A DNA stretch of 5,961 bases, from contig JADFON010000130.1 of the NCBI GenBank assembly GCA_022562855.1, forward strand, positions 1 through 5,961, written 5' to 3'. The translations under genes and the position numbers were made by a program. The notes under the pieces were generated by a model that was given only the letters and a program-made list of their open reading frames with translations, was not told the DNA's origin and ran no database searches. Below, piece by piece: positions 1 to 5,161 of this stretch. Positions within the stretch are counted from its first letter, which is position 1, and every line of letters begins with the position of its first letter. Source of the stretch: Candidatus Zhuqueibacterota bacterium. GTDB taxonomy: Bacteria > SM23-31.

Positions 1-880
1 GGCAGTAGTAATCGCTCTTGCAAGATATTTATCACAATGCAAGATACAGAATAATAAACTTGTTGACCTTTTGATTGTGTTTGCGTTGGTTGCCGTTCCG
101 GTTTTTTTGATCAAAGAGCAACCGGACCTGGGAACTAGTTTAGTCTACTTGTCGATTATTATTCCGATACTCTATTGGGCTGGAATCCAGCCTTTTACAT
201 TATTTGTTATTTTATCGCCTTTTTTGAGCGTCGTTACATCGTTCCAGTTTATATACTTTTTGATATGGATGCTTGTAATAATCGGTGTATTATATCTATC
301 ACAAAAGAGGTTGATTGTAATTATCGGTCTGTTTTTGATTAACATTGCAGTAGGTTTGGTCACTCCCGAGTTGTGGAACAATCTAAAGCCGTATCAGCAG
401 CAGAGAATAATAATTCTTATCGATCCACAGCAAGATGCACGCGGAACCGGTTACCAGGTAATTCAATCGATGAACGCTATCGGTTCCGGGGGGATTTCCG
501 GTAAAGGTTTTTTAAAAGGGACGCAGACTCAGCTTAAATTTTTACCCGAACAAAGTACAGATTTCATATTTTCAGTACTTGGAGAAGAATTTGGGTTTAT
601 CGGGATAATGACAGTCCTATTGCTGTATTTTTTACTTATTAGCAGGATGATTTATATAGCCGTAAATGCGAAAAATAAGTTTAAAAGCCTGGTCGTGATG
701 GGTTTTGCATCTATAATTCTGTTTCATATTTTTGTTAATACCGGCATGACGGTCAATTTAATGCCGGTTACAGGACTTCCTCTTCCATTTCTTAGTTACG
801 GAGGGTCCTTTCTTGTTACGCTGCTCATGATGATCGGGATAACACTGAACATTGCATACAAACGAACGTCTTCTTATTGA
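1..880 (+). CDS. rodA: RodA, SEDS-family peptidoglycan glycosyltransferase (5' truncated by window edge)
   Basis: Polytopic inner-membrane SEDS protein that polymerises lipid II into glycan strands for side-wall elongation, normally working with a class B PBP (PBP2) in the rod complex. The frame is open from base 2 to the stop at 878-880, giving 292 visible residues. There is no start inside the window; a TTG at base 71 is only an internal codon. Family length is about 370-420 aa, so roughly 80-130 N-terminal residues are missing. Diagnostic blocks are visible: KEQPDLGT, then LKPYQQQRI, then DARGTGYQVIQS, the AIGSGGISGKG turn, GTQTQLKFLPE, TDFIF (its Asp corresponds, as I recall, to the essential catalytic Asp of RodA), GEEFGFIG, and the C-terminal NTGMTVNLMPVTGLPLPFLSYGGS signature. 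The GTQ...FLPEQSTDFIF wording favours RodA over FtsW or SpoVE. The sequence ends normally at a short Tyr-terminated tail, and hydrophobic helices alternate throughout. Confidence 0.95.
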   Translation, partial: AVVIALARYLSQCKIQNNKLVDLLIVFALVAVPVFLIKEQPDLGTSLVYLSIIIPILYWAGIQPFTLFVILSPFLSVVTSFQFIYFLIWMLVIIGVLYLSQKRLIVIIGLFLINIAVGLVTPELWNNLKPYQQQRIIILIDPQQDARGTGYQVIQSMNAIGSGGISGKGFLKGTQTQLKFLPEQSTDFIFSVLGEEFGFIGIMTVLLLYFLLISRMIYIAVNAKNKFKSLVVMGFASIILFHIFVNTGMTVNLMPVTGLPLPFLSYGGSFLVTLLMMIGITLNIAYKRTSSY

Positions 881-902
881 TTTAACTGTAATGATTTACC
901 AA

Positions 903-914
903 TGTGTTGACACT
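903..914 (+). repeat. left terminal inverted repeat of the 175-bp element
   Basis: TGTGTTGACACT, a perfect inverse of 1066-1077. It carries the hexamer TTGACA (907-912), the consensus bacterial -35 sequence, facing inward, with no good -10 at the matching distance. Confidence 0.75.
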
Positions 915-1065
915 ATTACTAACCACGTGAGTGGTCACTACGTGATAAGAAAGCAGAGATTGCCAACGTGGCGAGCGTAGCCTCCAAAAAAAGGGAGCCG
1001 CGTCAGCGGCAGGTCCAACTATTGGGCAGGTAGGCTGAGAAATCTTTAAACAAAAAGTACATAAA

Positions 1066-1077
1066 AGTGTCAACACA
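1066..1077 (-). repeat. right terminal inverted repeat of the 175-bp element
   Basis: AGTGTCAACACA, a perfect inverse of 903-914. Read on the minus strand it holds TTGACA, followed after 17 nt by TTTAAA (4 of 6 matches to TATAAT). A weak inward promoter that would transcribe the element leftward is therefore possible. Confidence 0.75.
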
Positions 1078-1090
1078 GTAGATAAAATAC

Positions 1091-1096
1091 TATAAT
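1091..1096 (+). promoter_or_regulatory. possible -10 box for lgt
   Basis: A perfect TATAAT lies 44 nt before the lgt start codon and 13 nt beyond the right end of the inserted element. The -35 window at the usual spacing falls inside the right inverted repeat (TGTCAA or nearby) and matches the consensus poorly. If used, the promoter would be a hybrid of the element end and the host sequence, or would depend on an activator. AT-rich sequence makes chance hits common. Confidence 0.3.
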
Positions 1097-1140
1097 TTAA
1101 CTATTCGGTAAGGTGTCTTAATAAATGACTGGTCAACATA

Positions 1141-1956
1141 ATGTATCCTGTTCTTTTTAAAATTGGTTGGTTTGAAGCGCATTCCTATGGTCTTCTTCTG
1201 ATGGGGTCGTTTCTTGCCGGGATATATCTCGGTGTTTGGAGAGCGAAAAAGACTCATGTCGACCCTAACCAAATAATAGATATATCCATAATTCTCATTA
1301 TATCAGGAATAGTAGGCTCACGTGGATTGTATGTACTTTTTCACCTTGAAGAGTTTCGGGGGCAATGGCTGAATGTTATAAATCCTTTTCAAAGCGACGG
1401 GTCTATTGGCATAGCCGGTTTGACGGTATTAGGTGGTATTATACTGTCAATATTCAACAGTATTATTTATCTCCGTTATAAAAAAATACCCCTGTTACCC
1501 ATTTTCAATATAATGGCTCCATCGTTGGCGCTTGGATTTGTATTTACCAGGATCGGATGTTATTTGCACGGCTGCTGTTATGGCACACCCGCTTCGATTG
1601 GATGGAGTGTTGTATTTCCTGCCAACAGCCCCGCCGGTTTTCAGTATCCGGGTCAACAGTTGCATCCGGCTCAGATCTATGCATCGTTTGCAGGTGCAAT
1701 TAATTTCACATTACTTATCCTTAGTGAAAAAATAACGTTCTTTAAGGATAAGACATTTTTCTCATTTTTGATTTTATACGGCATTTCGAGATTTATTGTA
1801 GATATATTCCGTTATTATGAGGAAAGCATGGTAATATTAAATATATCCGGTCAAAGCTATTCGCTTAACCAGGGAATCAGCATATTGCTCGTTGTCGGTG
1901 GAGCTGTCGGTATTTATATTTTCAGTAAAAAACCCGAACAAATAAGGAATAAATGA
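1141..1956 (+). CDS. lgt: Prolipoprotein diacylglyceryl transferase (Cys-rich Lgt variant)
   Basis: Integral inner-membrane enzyme that transfers diacylglycerol from phosphatidylglycerol to the lipobox cysteine of prelipoproteins, the first step of lipoprotein maturation. It is 271 aa, within the usual 260-300. Seven or so hydrophobic segments are visible. Family blocks are an N-terminal YPVLFKIGWFEAHSYGLLL, GSRGLYVLF (Arg61), GLTVLGG (93-99), TRIGCYLHGCCYG (136-148, Arg137, Gly148), LHPAQIYAS (174-182) and GISRFIVDIFR (214-224, Arg217). Against the E. coli enzyme, Arg143, Gly154 and Arg239 have counterparts. However, His103 aligns with Leu97, Asn146 with Cys140, Glu151 with Cys145, and Glu243 with Asp221. 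The GC...GCCYG form is, to my recollection, a recurrent Lgt branch in several phyla. The ATG at 1141 fits the family N-terminus but has no good Shine-Dalgarno sequence. A TPR protein follows 46 nt downstream. Confidence 0.92.
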   Translation: MYPVLFKIGWFEAHSYGLLLMGSFLAGIYLGVWRAKKTHVDPNQIIDISIILIISGIVGSRGLYVLFHLEEFRGQWLNVINPFQSDGSIGIAGLTVLGGIILSIFNSIIYLRYKKIPLLPIFNIMAPSLALGFVFTRIGCYLHGCCYGTPASIGWSVVFPANSPAGFQYPGQQLHPAQIYASFAGAINFTLLILSEKITFFKDKTFFSFLILYGISRFIVDIFRYYEESMVILNISGQSYSLNQGISILLVVGGAVGIYIFSKKPEQIRNK

Positions 1957-1987
1957 GTTATATTAGTGTGGAATAATGTAACTCAAC

Positions 1988-1994
1988 AGGAGGG
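1988..1994 (+). promoter_or_regulatory. ribosome binding site of the TPR protein gene
   Basis: AGGAGGG with 8 nt to the ATG at 2003. It fixes the start of that gene and shows that this organism uses strong Shine-Dalgarno signals for some genes. Confidence 0.75.
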
Positions 1995-2002
1995 TTTCGA
2001 TA

Positions 2003-2773
2003 ATGCGGTATAGAATATCGTCAAATATCTCCGTTTTTTTTGTAATTGTTCTTATTGCTTCGCTGCAATGTGCATTTAGTCAAAGAGGGAGTGGAGAGGT
2101 GACCGACACTCAAAAAGAGGAAGACCTCATTGAACTGCTGAATGCTCAACAAACCCAAACGTCTGAAAATCCGGTATCTCCTGAAATTCAACAATTAAGA
2201 CAAAGAATTACTGATCTCGAAAGAAGCAATACTACTTTCCAGGGCGAAGTAAACACATTAAAATCGGATATCGTGATCAAGGATGAAAAAATCCGCCAGT
2301 TAGAAATCGTTACAAGTTCCAGCGCCGCTTCAACGGAACAACAGGAGAGCCGAGAAGAACAGAGGATGCCCGTTGCAAGGACTACTCCGTCTTCTACAAT
2401 GTCGCCTTACAATTCCCAATATTCCGAAGCGAGGGTGATGTTCGAGAACAGTAAATATGATGATGCTATTAAAATGTTTGGGATGTTATTGGAAGAAAAC
2501 AGGTCAAATGCGCTCGCTGATAACTGCCAGTACTGGATAGGTGAATCGTATTTTGCAAAAAAAGATTATAAGCAGGCGATTATAGCATTCGAAAAGGTGT
2601 TTAATTTTCTGAACTCCAACAAAGATGCAGACGCGCAATTCAAACTCGGTTATTCTTATTTCCAGATGGGCAGCATGGAAGAAGCAAAAAGAGAATTTAT
2701 GAAACTTAAATCAAACTATCCGAAGAGCGATTATATTGTGAGAGCAGATTCATTCCTGCAAAAGATAGGCTGA
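2003..2773 (+). CDS. Exported coiled-coil/TPR protein, CpoB (YbgF)-like
   Basis: A 256-aa protein with a signal peptide: basic MRYR, a hydrophobic core at 11-21, and a likely signal peptidase I site after AFS (24-26), leaving Gln27. Residues 60-101 form a charged coiled coil (EIQQLRQRITDLERS...), as in the oligomerising helix of CpoB. A Ser/Thr/Gln-rich linker (about 104-138) follows. Residues 139-256 hold three TPR-like units: YSEARVMFENSKYDDAIKMF, then NCQYWIGESYFAKKDYKQAI, then AQFKLGYSYFQMGSMEEAKR, closing with LKSNYPKSDYIVRADSFLQ. The YWIGE...Y..AI..FEKV and KLGYSYFQMG wording is typical of the C-terminal domain of CpoB/YbgF, which links Tol-Pal constriction with peptidoglycan synthesis in proteobacteria. 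No tol-pal genes are visible here, so that specific role is inferred only from architecture; another periplasmic TPR scaffold is possible. It is probably co-transcribed with lgt and ends before a strong terminator. Confidence 0.8.
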   Translation: MRYRISSNISVFFVIVLIASLQCAFSQRGSGEVTDTQKEEDLIELLNAQQTQTSENPVSPEIQQLRQRITDLERSNTTFQGEVNTLKSDIVIKDEKIRQLEIVTSSSAASTEQQESREEQRMPVARTTPSSTMSPYNSQYSEARVMFENSKYDDAIKMFGMLLEENRSNALADNCQYWIGESYFAKKDYKQAIIAFEKVFNFLNSNKDADAQFKLGYSYFQMGSMEEAKREFMKLKSNYPKSDYIVRADSFLQKIG

Positions 2774-2800
2774 AATATAATTTTAAGAAGTTGAATTTTA

Positions 2801-2830
2801 AAAAAACGGGAACCAAGGTTCCCGTTTTTT
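2801..2830. terminator. symmetrical intrinsic terminator after the lgt-TPR unit
   Basis: A perfect inverted repeat: AAAAAACGGGAACC (2801-2814), two bases AA, then GGTTCCCGTTTTTT (2817-2830). The GC-rich stem is bordered by A6 on the left and T6 on the right, so it can terminate transcription from either strand. It lies 27 nt past the TPR gene stop and just before the flagellin promoter, insulating the two units. Confidence 0.93.
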
Positions 2831-2873
2831 ATTGCCCATTTTCTTCAAATCAAAAAATAATTTAAAAAAATGT

Positions 2874-2900
2874 TAAAGTTAATTTAGGTGTTGCCGATAA
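2874..2900 (+). promoter_or_regulatory. sigma-28 (FliA) promoter of the flagellin gene
   Basis: TAAAGTTA (2874-2881), exactly 11 nt, then GCCGATAA (2893-2900). The enterobacterial FliA consensus is TAAAGTTT-N11-GCCGATAA, so 15 of 16 positions match at the ideal spacing. Transcription would start near 2906-2908, giving a leader of about 80 nt. The flagellin gene directly downstream is the classical late FliA target, which makes the call strong. Confidence 0.92.
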
Positions 2901-2904
2901 CTTG

Positions 2905-2981
2905 AATAAGCGACGTACACTCAAATATCGAAAACACAACTTATTTGGCAATAAGTACACTAATTTTCCTTTTTAAGGAGG
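2905..2981 (+). promoter_or_regulatory. structured leader of the flagellin mRNA
   Basis: The leader contains a perfect hairpin CTTATT-TGGC-AATAAG (2940-2955). An earlier AATAAG (2905-2910) could pair with the same CTTATT instead, giving two mutually exclusive folds. A 7-bp direct repeat GTACACT occurs at 2915-2921 and 2955-2961, each copy close behind an AATAAG. Immediately before the start, TCCTT (2967-2971) can pair with AAGGA (2975-2979) inside the Shine-Dalgarno sequence. Flagellin leaders are known sites of post-transcriptional control (for example CsrA with FliW). Whether this one is regulated is inference. Confidence 0.4.
2975..2981 (+). promoter_or_regulatory. ribosome binding site of flagellin
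   Basis: AAGGAGG, complementary to the 16S rRNA tail, 6 nt before the ATG at 2988. It fits a very highly expressed protein and fixes the start. The GGA it contains is also the core of CsrA sites. Confidence 0.85.
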
Positions 2982-2987
2982 TTAAGA

Positions 2988-3833
2988 ATGGCAATAGGCG
3001 ACTCCACCCGTATTAATACCAATATTGCTGCATTCAATGCCCTGAACGCGCTTAAATCCGTCAACCGAAGTTTGGAAATCAGCCAATTACGGCTTGCCAC
3101 AGGCAGGCGGATTAACGAAGTGTCTGATGATCCCGCAGGTTTTACAATTTCAAGAAGACTTGAAGCAAGAGCCAGGGGAATTTCGGTTGCTATAGATAAT
3201 GTAGGAACAGCTAAGAACGTTCTGTCAATTGCCGAAGGGGGATTGCTCAATATTAGTGATATCCTTATAACGATAAAAGAAAAAGTAACCCAGGCAGCGA
3301 GCGACACACTGGGATCGGCGGAAAGAAATGCAATAAAAATCGAAATCGATCAACTTACGGATGAGATCAATAATATTGTCAGCGAAACGACCTTTAACGA
3401 TATTGCTCTAATTGACGGAACATATTCGAATATCTCTTTTCAGACCGGAGAAGGTACTACTAATACCCTTACCGTTAATTTTACGACCGTTGCCGATACT
3501 ACCGGATTGTCGATTACGTCCGCAAATTTATCTTCGAGAGTGTTTACTGCATCCGGTGCAAGCATAGCGCTTAGCAATGTTAACGCTGCAATTGAGACTA
3601 TTTCGGCAGCCTTACAGGAGGTTGGCGCAATTTCTTCGCGTCTTACAACCAAAGAATCCACTCTCGGAATAGCGCTGATCAATACGGAAGCAACAAGAAG
3701 CAGAATTCTCGATGTAGACATAGCTTCAGAACAACTTAGGGCTACAAGAAGCTTGATCTTACAGCAGACTGCAACAGCGCAATTAGCGCAGGCAAATATT
3801 ACTCCGCAAAACGTGCTCGCGTTATTTAGGTAA
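2988..3833 (+). CDS. fliC: Flagellin, compact D0-D1 type
   Basis: Filament subunit, exported through the flagellar type III apparatus and polymerised outside the cell. It is 281 aa, at the short end of the family. The N-terminal D0/D1 is plain: RINTNIAAFNALNALKSVNR (8-27), LATGRRINEVSDDPAG (36-51, the equivalent of L-S-G-x-R-I-N...DD-A-G), RRLEARARG, and ETTFNDIALIDG (133-144). The C-terminal D1/D0 is also clear: EVGAISSRLTTKESTL (211-226), ATRSRILDVDIASEQLRATR (235-254), ILQQTATAQLAQAN (257-270) and a final VLALFR. Only about 60 residues of Thr/Ser-rich sequence (about 145-205) lie between, so domains D2/D3 are essentially absent. There is no signal peptide, as expected. In the region matching the TLR5-binding helix of Salmonella FliC, Arg90 aligns with Thr95 and Leu94 with Lys99, while Glu114 aligns with Glu119. 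The gene is a single-gene unit between a FliA promoter and a terminator. Confidence 0.96.
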   Translation: MAIGDSTRINTNIAAFNALNALKSVNRSLEISQLRLATGRRINEVSDDPAGFTISRRLEARARGISVAIDNVGTAKNVLSIAEGGLLNISDILITIKEKVTQAASDTLGSAERNAIKIEIDQLTDEINNIVSETTFNDIALIDGTYSNISFQTGEGTTNTLTVNFTTVADTTGLSITSANLSSRVFTASGASIALSNVNAAIETISAALQEVGAISSRLTTKESTLGIALINTEATRSRILDVDIASEQLRATRSLILQQTATAQLAQANITPQNVLALFR

Positions 3834-3880
3834 CAATTTTCGAGTCGTTAGCTTTGTTGTGTTATAAACAAATACGGGTG

Positions 3881-3912
3881 AAGGCAGCTTTTCTAAAAAG
3901 CTGCCTTTTTTT
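3881..3912 (+). terminator. intrinsic terminator of the flagellin gene
   Basis: A 12-bp perfect stem AAGGCAGCTTTT (3881-3892), loop CTA, AAAAGCTGCCTT (3896-3907), then further T residues to 3912. It starts 47 nt after the flagellin stop and closes that transcription unit. Confidence 0.93.
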
Positions 3913-3937
3913 GTTTCCCTTGTTACCAACATATTAC

Positions 3938-3964
3938 TTGACATAATATAAAAGATTTTATACT
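3938..3964 (+). promoter_or_regulatory. putative promoter of the unknown gene, overlapped by a palindrome
   Basis: TTGACA (3938-3943, 6 of 6) and TATACT (3959-3964, 5 of 6) are separated by 15 nt, slightly short of the optimal 17. A near-perfect palindrome TATAAAAGATTTTATA (3947-3962; 7-bp arms, 2-bp centre) fills the spacer and enters the -10 box, where a dimeric repressor could block RNA polymerase. The position just after a terminator and about 50 nt before a start codon favours a real promoter. The AT-rich context weakens the case. Confidence 0.5.
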
Positions 3965-4015
3965 TTTTTAATCTTAACCTTTTGTTCAATTTATTAATCA
4001 TCAATTCCGAAACTT

Positions 4016-5161
4016 ATGTCCGAAGCGATTGAAAAAGACAAGATTTTTCTGGAAATTCGTCAGACTATAAAGTTCCTGTTGCGTGAGCGGGACCAGGGCA
4101 AAGACAATTTCGAGATTTCGGATTTTTTTAAGCCGGATCTTGAAACCGAAATATTGAATAATTTTGATAATGCAATCAGCAGAAAAGAATATGAGGAAAC
4201 GGTACTTGCTCTTTTTGGGGCACAAGGAAGGAGAAGAAATATAACCATCGGAGCAGTGAGGAAAGAGGTTAATAAACTTATTCGGCAATACAGGATGCGA
4301 TCGAAGAAGCAAATCCTTCAAAAATTAATCGTTCAATTTCAGCCGGTGCCATCAGATGTGCAATTACTAAAAGATTATGTTGCGGAGAGCTATAATAGAG
4401 CGATGAAGGAACCTCTCAAATTGAAAATCGCCTCCTATGTAAAAGAAGGCACAACAAATCTTCGTAATGTTATGAGCATATTAAGGAGAGAGAAATACGA
4501 TATCGATCAAAGATTTGTAAAGGAAATACTCGAAAAGATAATCAAAGACGTTGAGAGAGTAAGAAAAAGATTACAAAGAGGGAAAACCAGCAGATCCTCG
4601 GTCAAAAAGTTTGCGACGGTAAAACCTGCTGTGGCTTCAATAAAGAGACTTCGCGACCAGATGCAAAAATCTCTTATCCGTAAAACAAAAAATAAGAAGT
4701 CGCGCTTTATCCGGGAAAAATGCCCCAAATTCCGTTTCGAATTGACAGAAAATATTGTTGAAGATAATATCCGAACGCTCATTTATTCCGGTAAAAAGGG
4801 TACGTCGGAGATAAGTGTAAGAACTTCTCTTGATAAGGACAAAATTACCGATGTTGAAATACTGTGCCTGAAGAAAGGTAACAAAAAGCCTTCTGTCTTT
4901 AGTGTCGAGGAATTTTTAATGGCGATAGAGAAAAATCAAAAAGACGTTTTTTTACAGCATTGGCTGAAAAGCGCAAATAAGCAGGTCAAATTTACTAACG
5001 TGCAGGAATTGATCTGGTATCTGCAGAGCATCCTTAATGAGAGGTTTAACCTTCCTGAAGGTGTTGCGAATTATTTAGACAAGAGATTTGTTCAGCACCT
5101 GATAGAACTGGACCTGAACTTAACTAAATATGTTATTGAAAAGGCGCTTGAAAATGTTTAA
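4016..5161 (+). CDS. Uncharacterised basic cytosolic protein
   Basis: I do not recognise this 381-aa protein. It has no signal peptide and no membrane segment, and is highly charged and mostly helical. Residues 1-67 are acidic/mixed (FLEIRQTIKFLLRERDQG, then ISDFFKPDLETEILNNF). From about 72 to 240 it is strongly basic, with Arg/Lys clusters at 72-74 (RRR), 157-159, 181-190 (RVRKRLQRGK), 207-213 and 222-233 (RKTKNKKSRFIR), which would suit RNA, DNA or acidic-surface binding. Residues 238-290 look like a small beta-rich section, and 296-381 are helical again (FSVEEFLMAIEKNQKDVFLQ, ELIWYLQSILNERF, FVQHLIELDLNLTKYVIEKA). No catalytic motif is evident. The start at 4016 is the only ATG in frame after a stop at 3995, and it has no Shine-Dalgarno sequence. 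Its stop overlaps the following gene by 8 bp, implying co-translation. It follows the flagellin gene but has its own promoter, so a motility role is not shown. Confidence 0.8.
   Translation: MSEAIEKDKIFLEIRQTIKFLLRERDQGKDNFEISDFFKPDLETEILNNFDNAISRKEYEETVLALFGAQGRRRNITIGAVRKEVNKLIRQYRMRSKKQILQKLIVQFQPVPSDVQLLKDYVAESYNRAMKEPLKLKIASYVKEGTTNLRNVMSILRREKYDIDQRFVKEILEKIIKDVERVRKRLQRGKTSRSSVKKFATVKPAVASIKRLRDQMQKSLIRKTKNKKSRFIREKCPKFRFELTENIVEDNIRTLIYSGKKGTSEISVRTSLDKDKITDVEILCLKKGNKKPSVFSVEEFLMAIEKNQKDVFLQHWLKSANKQVKFTNVQELIWYLQSILNERFNLPEGVANYLDKRFVQHLIELDLNLTKYVIEKALENV

Larger units (their letters stand above)
903..1077. mobile_element. 175-bp MITE-like element with perfect 12-bp terminal inverted repeats
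   Basis: The rodA-lgt gap holds a compact element bounded by TGTGTTGACACT (903-914) and its exact reverse complement AGTGTCAACACA (1066-1077). Similarity extends a few bases further inward (ATTA against TTTA). The core at about 955-1036 is clearly richer in G+C than the AT-rich flanks. It contains several small hairpins: 924-944 (CACGT/ACGTG plus AGT/ACT around GGTC), 962-972 (GCCA/TGGC) and 997-1010 (GCCGC-GTCA-GCGGC), plus a longer-range AGCCT/AGGCT pairing (979-983 with 1032-1036). There is no convincing ORF and no transposase. This is the architecture of a non-autonomous miniature inverted-repeat element. No clear target-site duplication flanks the repeats, so the exact ends and transposase family are unknown. 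It could instead be a dispersed structured repeat or a small RNA locus. Copy number elsewhere in the genome would decide. Confidence 0.6.

Noticed and set aside
71-880. RodA starting at the TTG at base 71
   Set aside because: The same frame is open back to base 2 and encodes sequence consistent with RodA upstream (ALARYLS...), so the TTG is internal and the gene is cut by the window edge.
882-1076. Minus-strand ORF of 64 codons covering the inverted-repeat element
   Set aside because: It begins with a GTG inside the right inverted repeat, has no ribosome site, reads through hairpins and has a Cys/Pro/Trp-rich composition unlike the neighbouring genes. It is best explained as a by-product of the element.
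894-1086. Target-site duplication around the inverted-repeat element
   Set aside because: Direct comparison of the bases outside 903 and 1077 at several boundary choices shows no convincing direct repeat, so none is claimed.
1532-1735. Plus-strand ORF inside lgt in another frame
   Set aside because: It lies entirely within the conserved Lgt active-site region and has no independent start signal.
2003-2080. Lipobox and lipoprotein status for the TPR protein, suggested by Cys23 and the adjacent lgt
   Set aside because: The residues before Cys23 are S-L-Q, with Gln at -1 and Ser at -3, which do not fit the lipobox. AFS/Q at 24-27 is a better signal peptidase I site.
2960-3307. Minus-strand ORF of 115 codons over the flagellin start
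   Set aside because: It is antisense to a clear flagellin and its leader, with no ribosome site or recognisable product. A second antisense ORF at 3440-3721 is rejected for the same reason.
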